NCBI RefSeq assembly: GCF_000428125.1
Contig: NZ_KE386627.1
Coordinates: 604,438 to 668,437, forward strand
Source of the DNA: Bacteroides graminisolvens DSM 19988 = JCM 15093
GTDB taxonomy: Bacteria > Bacteroidota > Bacteroidia > Bacteroidales > Bacteroidaceae
Reading direction: 5' to 3'
DNA: 64,000 nt
Under the pieces are notes generated by a model. That model was not told where the DNA came from, ran no database searches, and worked only from the letters and a program-made list of their open reading frames with translations. Made by a program: the position numbers and the translations under genes. Positions 33,752-42,460 of this stretch are shown here, piece by piece (the first letter of the stretch is position 1; every line of letters begins with the position of its first letter).

Positions 33752-36700
33752 AAAAGAAACTAGGTTTTATAGAGTGGGCTATAAGATACAGGCAGATAGT
33801 GATTCTAATCACTACCCTGTTAGTGGGGTTCGGCGTGTACGGACTTTACATGATGCCCAAACAGGAGTTCCCTTCATTTACAGTAAGGCAGGGACTGGTA
33901 GTGGCGGTTTATCCGGGTGCTACATCGGACGAGATAGAGGAGCAGGTGACCAAACCCTTGGAAAACTTCATATTCAGCTACAAAGAGGTGAAGAAACGAA
34001 AAACATATTCGCGTAGCCGAGACGGAATAGTCTTTATCAACGTAGAGCTAAACGACAATGTAAAGAACAAAGATGAATTCTGGTCGAAGTTTAAACATGG
34101 AGTGGAGCAGTTTAAAAGCAGTCTGCCCGCCGGAGTATTGGCATTGCAGGTAAACGACGACTTCGGTGAAACAGCAGCCATCCTGATTACGCTGGAATCT
34201 GACCAAAAAACCTATCGGGAACTGGAACGTTACCTGGAAGGATTGGAAGATAAGCTGCGCACAGTAGATGCTGTAGCCAACCTGCGTCGTTATGGATTGC
34301 AAAAGGAACAAATCAGCGTGTATCTGGATCAAAAGAAGCTCAGCATGTATGGCATTGACGCAAATACCATGGGGCTGAACTTACTCACGCAGGGCTTCAC
34401 CACCATGAGTGGCGAGGTAGATAATAAAGCGTATGTAGCACCTATACACATTGCCAGATCGTACAACCGTGACCGTGACATTGCTGAACAGATTGTCTAT
34501 TCTGATCCGTCGGGACATGTCATCCGATTGAAAGATGTAGCACGTATCACCAGAGAATATCCGGATCCAGACTCATACATCCGCAACAACGGTAAGAAGT
34601 GTATTTTACTGTCGATGGAGATGAGACAGGGCAACAACATTGTGCAAATGGGCAAGGAAGTGGATCAAATACTGGAGGCTTACAAACAATCACTGCCGCA
34701 AGAAGTAAAAATGTATAAGATTACAGATCAGGCACAGGTGGTGGGCGATTCGGTAAGTACATTCCTCAAGGAGTTGCTCATTGCCATTGTAGCCGTAATC
34801 TTGGTTGTCATGGCACTAATGCCTCTAAAGGTAGCCTCGGTAGCAGCATCTACCATTCCTATCTCCATATTTATCTCTCTGGGACTGTTTTATGCGTTTG
34901 GCATCGAGCTCAACACGGTAACACTGGCAGCGCTCATTGTAACGCTGGGTATGATTGTCGACAACTCCATTGTGATCATTGATGCATATCTGGAGAAAAT
35001 TGGCGAAGGAGTATCTCGCTGGCATGCAGCCATAGCCAGTGCACGAGAGTTCCTGAAGTCGATCTTCTCGGCTACACTCGCCATCAGTATCACGTTTGTA
35101 CCTTTCTTGCTTACCACCAAAGGCATGATGAATGACTTTTTGCAGTCGTTTCCCTGGGCCATCAGCCTCATCTTAGGCATTTCGCTGCTGGTAGCCGTAC
35201 TACTGGTGCCGTTTATGCAGTATTATTTTATACGAAAAGGACTGAAAACGGATGCTAAAAAGAACAAGAAGAGTTTTCTGGACGTCATTCAAGCCAAATA
35301 TGATCAGCTGCTGGATCTTTGTTTCCGCTGGCCTAAAACAACATTGGGTTTGGGAGTAGCCAGTGTAGTATTCGGGGTACTACTCTTCGGACAACTACCA
35401 CAGAAGTTGATGCCTATTGCCGAGCGTAACCAGTTTGCTGTTGAATTTTACTTGCCCGCCGGTACCGCCATAGAGCAAACAGCTGCTGTGGCTGACAGCA
35501 TGGAAAGCATTCTCAGAAAGGATAAACGGGTGGTTTCGGTAACCTCCTTCATCGGTGAAGGTTCTCCCCGCTTCCACACCTCGTACGCACCGCAACTACC
35601 TGGAAATAACTTTGCACAGTTTATTGTGAATACGCAGGGCAACGAAGCCACAGTGGAACTACTCGATGAGTATGCCGATAAGTATACCGATTATTTCCCC
35701 AATGCCAGGTTGCGGTTTAAGCAACTCGACTATTCGGAAGCTGCCAGTCCTATTGAGGTACGAGTTAGCGGCGACAGTCTCACCGACCTCAAAGCAGCTG
35801 CACAAGTGGTAATGAAGCGTTTGAAAGCTATGCCCGATTTGCGGATGGTACGAACAAACTTTGAAGATCCTCTGCCGGGAGTGCGCATCCGATTAGATGA
35901 AGACGAAGCAACTCGTCTGGGTGTAAACCGTACCTTCTTAGCCATGAACATGGCAACCAACTTTGGCGATGGCATGCCGCTTACTACGGTATGGGAAAAG
36001 GATTACCCGGTTAAAGTGGTACTCAAAACCGACAAGAACGGTAAGGAGGCCGACTACAATGATGTGCCCGATGTGTACGTACCTGTTTGGGGAGGGGCAT
36101 CATACGTGCCGCTCCGACAAGTAGCCAAGGTGGAGAGCGACTGGACCGAGGGGCAGATTGTAAGGCGAAACGGGGTGAGAACCCTATCCATAACAGCCGA
36201 AGTTGCCCGGAATGTAAACATAACAAGTGCCACGCAAGAGGTACAAAAAGCCATGAAAGAGCTTTCGTTACCCGAGGGAACCACTCTTTCGTATGGTGGT
36301 GATCTGGAATCGGATGCAGAAACATTACCTCAAATCATTGGTGCTTTGGCTATTGCCATCGTCATCATCTTCTTTATTTTGTTGTTCCACTTCAGGCGCA
36401 TCAACATGGCACTGCTTATTATGGCAGCCATCACACTTACGCTACTAGGAGCAGCACTGGGCATCTGGCTGGTTGGGGTAGATGTAAGTGTAACTGCTGT
36501 GTTGGGTATCATCAGTTTGATGGGTATCTTGGTGCGTAACGGCATCATCATGCTCGACTATGCCGAGGAGCTTCGACAAGTACATAAAATGAGTGTTTTT
36601 GATGCTGCTCTACAAGCAGGAAAACGACGCATGCGTCCCATTTTCCTCACATCGGCAGCTGCTTCTATGGGGGTAGTTCCCATGATCTTGGGAAAAAGTT

Positions 36701-36846
36701 CCCTGTGGATGCCTATGGGTACGGTCATTTTCTTTGGAACGCTGATTTCCATGGTATTAGTGGTAACGGTATTACCGGTAGCTTACTGGATGTTGTTCCG
36801 CAAAGCCGACCGCAAAGGAGTGCAACGTATGGCCGCTAACAGTTAA
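33748..36846 (+). CDS. RND efflux permease
   Basis: A 1032-residue pump with the RND arrangement of 12 membrane helices and two large periplasmic loops. Typical motifs are present: the AGxPxG-like opening replaced by MMPKQEFPSFTVRQGLVVAVYPGATSDEIE, the TM4 segment VTLGMIVDNSIVIIDAY with its proton-relay aspartate, and the second half MGILVRNGIIMLDYAEEL. It exports a drug, detergent or bile-type compound using the proton gradient; the exact substrate cannot be read from sequence. The TolC gene follows after 40 bases. Confidence 0.93.
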   Translation: MKKKLGFIEWAIRYRQIVILITTLLVGFGVYGLYMMPKQEFPSFTVRQGLVVAVYPGATSDEIEEQVTKPLENFIFSYKEVKKRKTYSRSRDGIVFINVELNDNVKNKDEFWSKFKHGVEQFKSSLPAGVLALQVNDDFGETAAILITLESDQKTYRELERYLEGLEDKLRTVDAVANLRRYGLQKEQISVYLDQKKLSMYGIDANTMGLNLLTQGFTTMSGEVDNKAYVAPIHIARSYNRDRDIAEQIVYSDPSGHVIRLKDVARITREYPDPDSYIRNNGKKCILLSMEMRQGNNIVQMGKEVDQILEAYKQSLPQEVKMYKITDQAQVVGDSVSTFLKELLIAIVAVILVVMALMPLKVASVAASTIPISIFISLGLFYAFGIELNTVTLAALIVTLGMIVDNSIVIIDAYLEKIGEGVSRWHAAIASAREFLKSIFSATLAISITFVPFLLTTKGMMNDFLQSFPWAISLILGISLLVAVLLVPFMQYYFIRKGLKTDAKKNKKSFLDVIQAKYDQLLDLCFRWPKTTLGLGVASVVFGVLLFGQLPQKLMPIAERNQFAVEFYLPAGTAIEQTAAVADSMESILRKDKRVVSVTSFIGEGSPRFHTSYAPQLPGNNFAQFIVNTQGNEATVELLDEYADKYTDYFPNARLRFKQLDYSEAASPIEVRVSGDSLTDLKAAAQVVMKRLKAMPDLRMVRTNFEDPLPGVRIRLDEDEATRLGVNRTFLAMNMATNFGDGMPLTTVWEKDYPVKVVLKTDKNGKEADYNDVPDVYVPVWGGASYVPLRQVAKVESDWTEGQIVRRNGVRTLSITAEVARNVNITSATQEVQKAMKELSLPEGTTLSYGGDLESDAETLPQIIGALAIAIVIIFFILLFHFRRINMALLIMAAITLTLLGAALGIWLVGVDVSVTAVLGIISLMGILVRNGIIMLDYAEELRQVHKMSVFDAALQAGKRRMRPIFLTSAAASMGVVPMILGKSSLWMPMGTVIFFGTLISMVLVVTVLPVAYWMLFRKADRKGVQRMAANS

Positions 36847-36886
36847 GAATGTATATCGGCTTGGTTTAATAATAAAATGAAATAAG

Positions 36887-38155
36887 ATGAGACATCAAAT
36901 TATAGGATTCTGTCTTTTCCTGATGGTATCCGTATCGGGAAGTGCGCAGCAAGCATATTCGCTGGCACAATGCAAAAAACTAGCATTGGAGAACAACGCA
37001 CGAATGAAGAATGCGCGTTTGGAAGTAAGCAGCGCCCGACAAACAAAGGAAGAAGCGTTTACCAATTTCTTTCCTTCTTTGAGTGCCAGTGCACTGGGCT
37101 ACAACGCTAACCAACCGCTTGTAGAAGCTAATTTAGGTGGTATGCCGCTAGCGCTACTAAAGAATGGCATTGTGGGCGACATTACCGTTACGCAGCCTTT
37201 GTTTGCCGGCGGACAAATTGTAAATGGTAACAAATTGGCTCAATTGGGTGTGGAAGTCAGTAGGTTCAAACAAGAACAGTCTGAAAAAGAAGTGCTGCTT
37301 ACCACTGAGGTTTATTATTGGCAGATTATATCTTTGAACGAAAAGTTAAAGACACTTGCCATAGTAGAGCAGTTGGTGAATAGCCTATACAAAGATGTAG
37401 ATGCTGCTGTAAAGGCGGGAGTAAAGAACCGAAACGATTTGTTGCAAGTACAGCTTCGTAAGAATAGTGTGGCTAGTGACCGCCTGCAACTGGAAAACGG
37501 ATTGAAGCTAAGCCGGATGTTGCTGGGACAGTATGTGGGACTCAAAGCCGACAGTCTTAGTCTTGAATCGGTCTCTTTCGATGAACCGGCCAGTCCGGAA
37601 AAGCTTCGCACAGATCACGGTGCAGCCTTGCTCACCACACCCGAGTATCAACTGCTGGCAAAGAATGTGGAGGCCAACCGCCTGCAACAAAAGATAACGG
37701 TAGGCAAGTACTTACCCACCGTGGGTGTTGGCGCTAGTTATATGTACGATGATCTGATGGATAAGGACAACACCACTGCGATGGTGTTTGCCAAAGTGTC
37801 AGTACCCATATCCGACTGGTGGGGCGGTTCGCACGCCATCAAGAAACAGAAGTTCCAAACCATGATGGCGCAAAACGAACAGCGTAATAACTCCGACTTA
37901 CTGCTCATTCAGATGCAAAAGTTGTGGAACGATGTGGAAGAGTCATACAAACAGGTAAAGCTGGCAGAAGAGTCGGTCGTTACGGCTACGGAAAATGTAC
38001 GGTTGAACACCAATTACTATCAAGCAGGAACTACCACGCTGAGTGATTTGCTTGACTCGCAACTATTGTTGCAACAAAGCCGTAACCAACACACCGATGC
38101 CTACACGCAATACCTGATCAAACAAACACAATACCTCCAAGCAACAGGCAGGTGA
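36887..38155 (+). CDS. TolC-family channel of the RND pump
   Basis: The product is 422 residues with a signal peptide (cleaved after SGSAQ) and the paired TolC repeats, such as ALENNARMKNARLEVSSARQTKEEAFTNFFPSL and a second set near DLLDSQLLLQQSRNQHTDAY. It completes the tripartite pump with the adaptor and permease upstream. It ends four bases before the convergent stop of an AraC regulator. Composition is normal for the window, in contrast with the AT-rich TolC gene at 7982. Confidence 0.92.
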   Translation: MRHQIIGFCLFLMVSVSGSAQQAYSLAQCKKLALENNARMKNARLEVSSARQTKEEAFTNFFPSLSASALGYNANQPLVEANLGGMPLALLKNGIVGDITVTQPLFAGGQIVNGNKLAQLGVEVSRFKQEQSEKEVLLTTEVYYWQIISLNEKLKTLAIVEQLVNSLYKDVDAAVKAGVKNRNDLLQVQLRKNSVASDRLQLENGLKLSRMLLGQYVGLKADSLSLESVSFDEPASPEKLRTDHGAALLTTPEYQLLAKNVEANRLQQKITVGKYLPTVGVGASYMYDDLMDKDNTTAMVFAKVSVPISDWWGGSHAIKKQKFQTMMAQNEQRNNSDLLLIQMQKLWNDVEESYKQVKLAEESVVTATENVRLNTNYYQAGTTTLSDLLDSQLLLQQSRNQHTDAYTQYLIKQTQYLQATGR

Positions 38156-38158
38156 TAG

Positions 38159-39031
38159 TTATTGCCTGCGGTATTCTTTAGGTGACATACCCGTGTGGTG
38201 TTTGAAATATTTGCCGAAAAACGACTGATTAGCGAAGTGCAAAGCTTCGGAGATTTCCTGAATACTTCTCTCCGACGAGCGCAACAGCGCTTTGGCTTCT
38301 AAGATAACGAAATCGTCGATCCATTCGCCGGCCGTTTTTCCGCTTATTTCCTTCACCACACGTGACAGGTGTTTGGAAGTCAGAAAAAGTTTATTGGCAT
38401 AGTAATTCACGCTGCGCTCCTTGCGAAAGGTTTCTGAAAGCACACGCAGAAACTGCTCAAAAACCTCTTCTTTGCGATTCTCCGTCACATCAATATGAGG
38501 TGTTTTGTGCCGATACAGGTTATAGAATTCATAAAACAACGAGAGAATGATACCCTGACAAATTTCTTTCTTATAAAAGTTATCGGCATGAGCTGCTTTG
38601 CGGAAAAGCATGCTGTAGTATTCCACCAGCACATGCATCTCTTCATTGGTAACGGTTATGTTGGGCTGATCTTTGAGGAAGAAGAAGAAAGAAAGCATGT
38701 CTTTCATCTGTGGAAAAATAGTATCCATGATAGGACGAGACACCACAATAAAGAGAGCGGAAAAGTCCTCACTAACCTCCAGACTCTGCAAAATCTGTTC
38801 GGGAAGAGTTACCAATACGCTCCCACCTTCCAGTAGATATTCTTTAAGATTGATACCCAACTTCCAGCTTCCATCCACACATACAATAAGGATGGCTGAA
38901 TCCATACGCTCGGGTTTATCGCCCAGCTGCAAGGAGCTCAGATCATTAAACAGTGCAAAATCGTTATCTTTAACTTGTTCTTCCAGTGAATTACGTAACG
39001 TAGAAAAATCGATATGCGGTATCTTTGGCAT
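38159..39031 (-). CDS. AraC-family regulator, right of the RND operon
   Basis: A 290-residue paralogue of the regulator at 31662; their C-termini are nearly the same (LHFANQSFFGKYFKHHTGMSPKEYRRQ) and the N-terminal halves share SWKLGINLKEYLLEGGSVLVTLPEQI. It stands convergent to the RND operon. Two regulators around one pump could respond to different compounds, or the second may control a gene elsewhere. No sensor ligand is evident. Confidence 0.87.
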   Translation of the reverse strand: MPKIPHIDFSTLRNSLEEQVKDNDFALFNDLSSLQLGDKPERMDSAILIVCVDGSWKLGINLKEYLLEGGSVLVTLPEQILQSLEVSEDFSALFIVVSRPIMDTIFPQMKDMLSFFFFLKDQPNITVTNEEMHVLVEYYSMLFRKAAHADNFYKKEICQGIILSLFYEFYNLYRHKTPHIDVTENRKEEVFEQFLRVLSETFRKERSVNYYANKLFLTSKHLSRVVKEISGKTAGEWIDDFVILEAKALLRSSERSIQEISEALHFANQSFFGKYFKHHTGMSPKEYRRQ

Positions 39032-39195
39032 AGAGTCATGTTATTTTTGCAAACATACACATTATTCGGGAAATAACAAGAAACTGCCCTCTCAAAGAAT
39101 GTAAAATAAGAAAGCCACCGCAAACAGCCCATCAGGAAACGGAACAGTAAGCAGTAGCTTTTATCAGTGATTACACCCCTCAAAAGGGTGTTTTC

Positions 39196-41520
39196 TTAAT
39201 TAAAAATCTTCACTCCAAAGAAATAAGTACGAGGTTGTGTAGGACCATAGAAATAGCCTGCATCACGCATCACACCCTGATCCAAATCCTTCTGGAAACT
39301 ATTGAATGCATTCTGTATGCCGGTATTGAACTGCATCTTCACCTTATCTTTCAAGGTAACGGTGTAGTTCAGTTTGAGGTTCACAGTTAGGAAGTCGGGC
39401 GATGTTTCCATGCGTGATTTCTCAATGTATCCTGCCATGTGGGGCACCTGCATTTCACCGGTGTACACACCCGATAAAGAAAAATCAAAGTTCTTCAACG
39501 GTGCAGAGGTGAAGGTGAAATAACCGTAGTAATCGGGTGTACGGGTCATCTTCTTGGTGAACAGAGCTTCCTCGTCATCACCGGTCCATTGTTCCGCTGT
39601 TTTGTAACGGCTACGTTGTGCAGTAAAGCCTAACTGGAACTGTGCTTCCTTGCCGTGTGCCAACTTAGCATCCATATTAACCCCGTACACACGAGCACCT
39701 TTACCGTTACGACGTTCTTTGATTTTATCGCCGTTGGCATCCTTACCTATCTCTTCGAGCACAAATACGTGGTTAAGGTCGGTATAAAAACCTTCGAGCA
39801 ATAGATTAGCCTGCCAGTGTCCCAGGTGAGCTGTCCAGTCTACCGACCCGCTGTAGCTGTTAGAGCGCTCTTCGCGCAAACCATCGGCCAGTACAATCTT
39901 CACCCCTTCTCCACCTACGGCGGTAACGTGCAAATCTTCGTCATAAGCCTGCGGTGCACGGAATCCGGTAGAATAAGTTAAACGCGCCTGAAAATCTTCA
40001 ACCGGCTTGTAAAGTAAGTTAACGCGCGGGCTAAAGATCACCTTATCAATCAGGTTATGCTTGTCCACACGAGCACCAGCCAGCAAAGTAAGAAGATTCA
40101 TCTTCCACTCACTTTGAAGGAATCCACCTGCTATGCGCACCTTTTGTTTCATGTCGCGATGGTAACCGGTCATCACATCATGCAAGGCATTGTTTTGGTA
40201 CTCAGCTCCGGCAGTCAGCGTAGCCGGTGAAAACAACAAATGATCCATGTTACTTACAAACATAGCACCTGCCACCCAGGTAAGATCATCTGTTTTACCA
40301 TAAGCATTGAGATCCTGCTGCGCACCGTAATAACTGTTGCGGTCAACATGCTGCACAGAACCGTAAACAGAGAGCTTCTGCTTGTACTCGTTAAAGAACT
40401 GGTCGTAACTCAGTCCGCCGCTATTTATAATATGTTTAGTCTGCTCGGTAATATCGGCTTCGTGCGGTTGATAGTCAAACTTATTACCTCCGCGACGAAA
40501 CTCATTGGTTGTGTGATACTCCAAGTTGATGCGGCTGTATTGTGACGGACGGTAATAAGTACGCAACCCGAACGTATTCATGTTAAGCTTACCCAGTTCC
40601 GAAAATCCGTCACCATCGGAATCATAAGGATTACGGTTGCGGTAAGCCTGATACAATGCAATGCCGTACGTGTTATCACTCGACACCAGTGATGCATTGG
40701 CACCCATGTACTGCTCCCACGACTTACCGTTCATGTTCGATAGGGTACTTGACACCTGGAACGAGTTATTAATAGGATCTTTCGTGATGATATTGACCGT
40801 TCCGCCCACAGCGTTAGCGCCAAACAAAGCCGAACCTCCACCGCGTACTACTTCCACGCGTTCAATCATGTTCACCGGGATTTGTTCCAGTCCGTACACC
40901 CCTGAAAGCGCACTGACTACCGGGCGACTGTTAATCAATATCTGCGAATAAGGACCCTCCAGACCGTTGATGCGCACTTGCGGGAAACCACAGTTCTGGC
41001 AGTTGTTCTCCACACGCAAACCCGATTGATAATCGAGGCTCTTGGCTAAGTCGGTAGAGTTTACCATCTCAAACAACTTGGTACTCATCACGTTAACCAC
41101 CACAGGAGCTTCCTTGCGGCTTACTTCGTTGCGATTGGCCGAAACCACTACCTCATCGGTTACAAAAGCCTCTTCACCCAAAGCAAAGTTAGTCTCCACA
41201 GGTTTCTCACTGTCGAGCACCACTTCTCTCTCTTCAGTGCGATACCCCATAGCCCGAACACGAAGCCGGTGACGCCCCTTGCCCAAATGGTTTATTTCAA
41301 ACTCACCGTGTTCATTGGTAACCACTCCACCATCCAGACCAATAATCTGTACGGTAGCATAAGGCAACTCTTCTTTGCTTCCTTTGACAATCACTTTGCC
41401 TTTAACAAGGCATTTACCTCTTCCGCGACCACGATCTTCCTTTACCGGATTATCGGGCGTAACGGCTAAAGCACTCATACCTGCACACAGCAGCATGAGC
41501 ACAACAATTAATTGTTTCAT
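39196..41520 (-). CDS. TonB-dependent outer membrane receptor
   Basis: The 774-residue receptor has a signal peptide, a carboxypeptidase-regulatory-like domain (VKGKVIVKGSKEELPYATVQIIG), a plug with a distinctive NNCQNCGFPQVRINGLEGPYSQILINS, and a 22-strand barrel ending in a terminal Phe-Asn motif. The CxxC in the plug could bind a metal or form a disulfide. It lacks the SusC N-terminal signature and a SusD partner, so it is a classical importer. The His-rich small protein encoded 53 bases upstream in the same operon suggests metal or metal-complex uptake. Confidence 0.92.
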   Translation of the reverse strand: MKQLIVVLMLLCAGMSALAVTPDNPVKEDRGRGRGKCLVKGKVIVKGSKEELPYATVQIIGLDGGVVTNEHGEFEINHLGKGRHRLRVRAMGYRTEEREVVLDSEKPVETNFALGEEAFVTDEVVVSANRNEVSRKEAPVVVNVMSTKLFEMVNSTDLAKSLDYQSGLRVENNCQNCGFPQVRINGLEGPYSQILINSRPVVSALSGVYGLEQIPVNMIERVEVVRGGGSALFGANAVGGTVNIITKDPINNSFQVSSTLSNMNGKSWEQYMGANASLVSSDNTYGIALYQAYRNRNPYDSDGDGFSELGKLNMNTFGLRTYYRPSQYSRINLEYHTTNEFRRGGNKFDYQPHEADITEQTKHIINSGGLSYDQFFNEYKQKLSVYGSVQHVDRNSYYGAQQDLNAYGKTDDLTWVAGAMFVSNMDHLLFSPATLTAGAEYQNNALHDVMTGYHRDMKQKVRIAGGFLQSEWKMNLLTLLAGARVDKHNLIDKVIFSPRVNLLYKPVEDFQARLTYSTGFRAPQAYDEDLHVTAVGGEGVKIVLADGLREERSNSYSGSVDWTAHLGHWQANLLLEGFYTDLNHVFVLEEIGKDANGDKIKERRNGKGARVYGVNMDAKLAHGKEAQFQLGFTAQRSRYKTAEQWTGDDEEALFTKKMTRTPDYYGYFTFTSAPLKNFDFSLSGVYTGEMQVPHMAGYIEKSRMETSPDFLTVNLKLNYTVTLKDKVKMQFNTGIQNAFNSFQKDLDQGVMRDAGYFYGPTQPRTYFFGVKIFN

Positions 41521-41573
41521 TTATATTTTATTTCTTTATGTACTAAACTAAATTTGACTAAAATACAACGGGA

Positions 41574-41918
41574 TTATAGTACACAAAAAGGAGGAGCCCG
41601 GAAAGAGGGTATTTGAAAGAATGATTGTGAAACATGAGCTAATAACCTTTCCTGTTCCAAGGAAAATAAGACCCGGAAGAAAGGTTTAAAGTCGTACGTA
41701 ATATGATTTTCGAGGGTAACGGCATGAGACAAGCGGTCGATAACCACCAGTTCACTTTTGGTGTGCTTATGCTTGCCGTCGAAAGGGTGAGAGTGCGTTA
41801 TCATCACCCCATTTACGTAGTGTACGTGGGTAAACATCGAAATGCTTGCCTGGTACACTGTAAACAGCGTAAGGAGGAAGAAGGGCAGTAATACCTTTTT
41901 AAACAACGTTGCTCTCAT
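41574..41918 (-). CDS. small His-rich membrane-anchored protein
   Basis: A 114-residue protein with an N-terminal membrane anchor or signal (LFKKVLLPFFLLTLFTVYQA) followed by a His cluster (HVHYVNGVMITHSHPFDGKHKHTK) around residues 31-54. It is the first gene of the operon with the TonB receptor. The likely role is periplasmic binding of zinc, copper or a similar metal next to the receptor. I do not know an experimentally studied relative, so the metal role is an inference from composition and position. Confidence 0.65.
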   Translation of the reverse strand: MRATLFKKVLLPFFLLTLFTVYQASISMFTHVHYVNGVMITHSHPFDGKHKHTKSELVVIDRLSHAVTLENHITYDFKPFFRVLFSLEQERLLAHVSQSFFQIPSFRAPPFCVL

Positions 41919-41938
41919 GTCCTTATTGTTTGAGAGCG

Positions 41939-41946
41939 CAAAGATA
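41939..41946 (-). promoter_or_regulatory. -7 element of the His-rich/TonB receptor operon
   Basis: Read on the minus strand, TATCTTTG precedes the His-rich gene by 20 bases. It matches the -7 consensus. No convincing -33 element or metal-repressor palindrome is seen. Confidence 0.55.
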
Positions 41947-41962
41947 TAACTTTTAAACCGAA

Positions 41963-42448
41963 TTACTTTGTAACCTTTGCAACAATTTCATCGCAAAGAT
42001 ATTCCAGATACTTTTTGTCGGTTTCATCAAAGAATGCCAATGCCTCACTATCCACATCGAGCACACCCCACACCTTATCGTCAACCATAACGGGAACAAC
42101 AATCTCCGATCGCGAAAGCGAGCTGCAAGCTATGTGACCGGGAAAAGCATCCACATCGGGAACCAGCTGCGTAACAGCCTCTTTCCAGGCAGTGCCGCAC
42201 ACCCCTTTTCCGTATCGGATACGGGTACAAGCCACCGGACCCTGAAACGGTCCCAGCACCAGCTGATCTTCTTTCACCTGATAAAAGCCCACCCAGAAAA
42301 AGTGGAACGTGCTTTTCAGCGCAGCACAAATATTGGCTAAATTAGCCGTCACATCCGTTTCACCATCAACCAATCCTTCTATCTGAGGAATGAGCGATTG
42401 GTATTTCTCTTCTTTGCTACCTTCTGCTATCTGTAAATCTTCTGCCAT
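41963..42448 (-). CDS. free methionine-R-sulfoxide reductase (GAF domain)
   Basis: A 161-residue single GAF-domain protein with cysteines C74, C84 and C108 (VACTR, GVCGTAW, IACSSLSR). Their spacing (10 and 24) equals that of Cys84, Cys94 and Cys118 in Escherichia coli fRMsr. It reduces free L-methionine-R-sulfoxide, protecting against oxidants. It is the last gene of an operon with a nucleotidase and a sensor kinase upstream, spaced 12 bases from the former. Confidence 0.92.
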   Translation of the reverse strand: MAEDLQIAEGSKEEKYQSLIPQIEGLVDGETDVTANLANICAALKSTFHFFWVGFYQVKEDQLVLGPFQGPVACTRIRYGKGVCGTAWKEAVTQLVPDVDAFPGHIACSSLSRSEIVVPVMVDDKVWGVLDVDSEALAFFDETDKKYLEYLCDEIVAKVTK

Positions 42449-42460
42449 ATCCGTACCTAA

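Noticed and set aside
39032..41573. Possible cobalamin or other riboswitch controlling the TonB receptor
   Set aside because: The receptor is preceded by only 53 bases after the His-rich gene, and that gene's own leader is short; no room and no B12-box-like sequence was seen.
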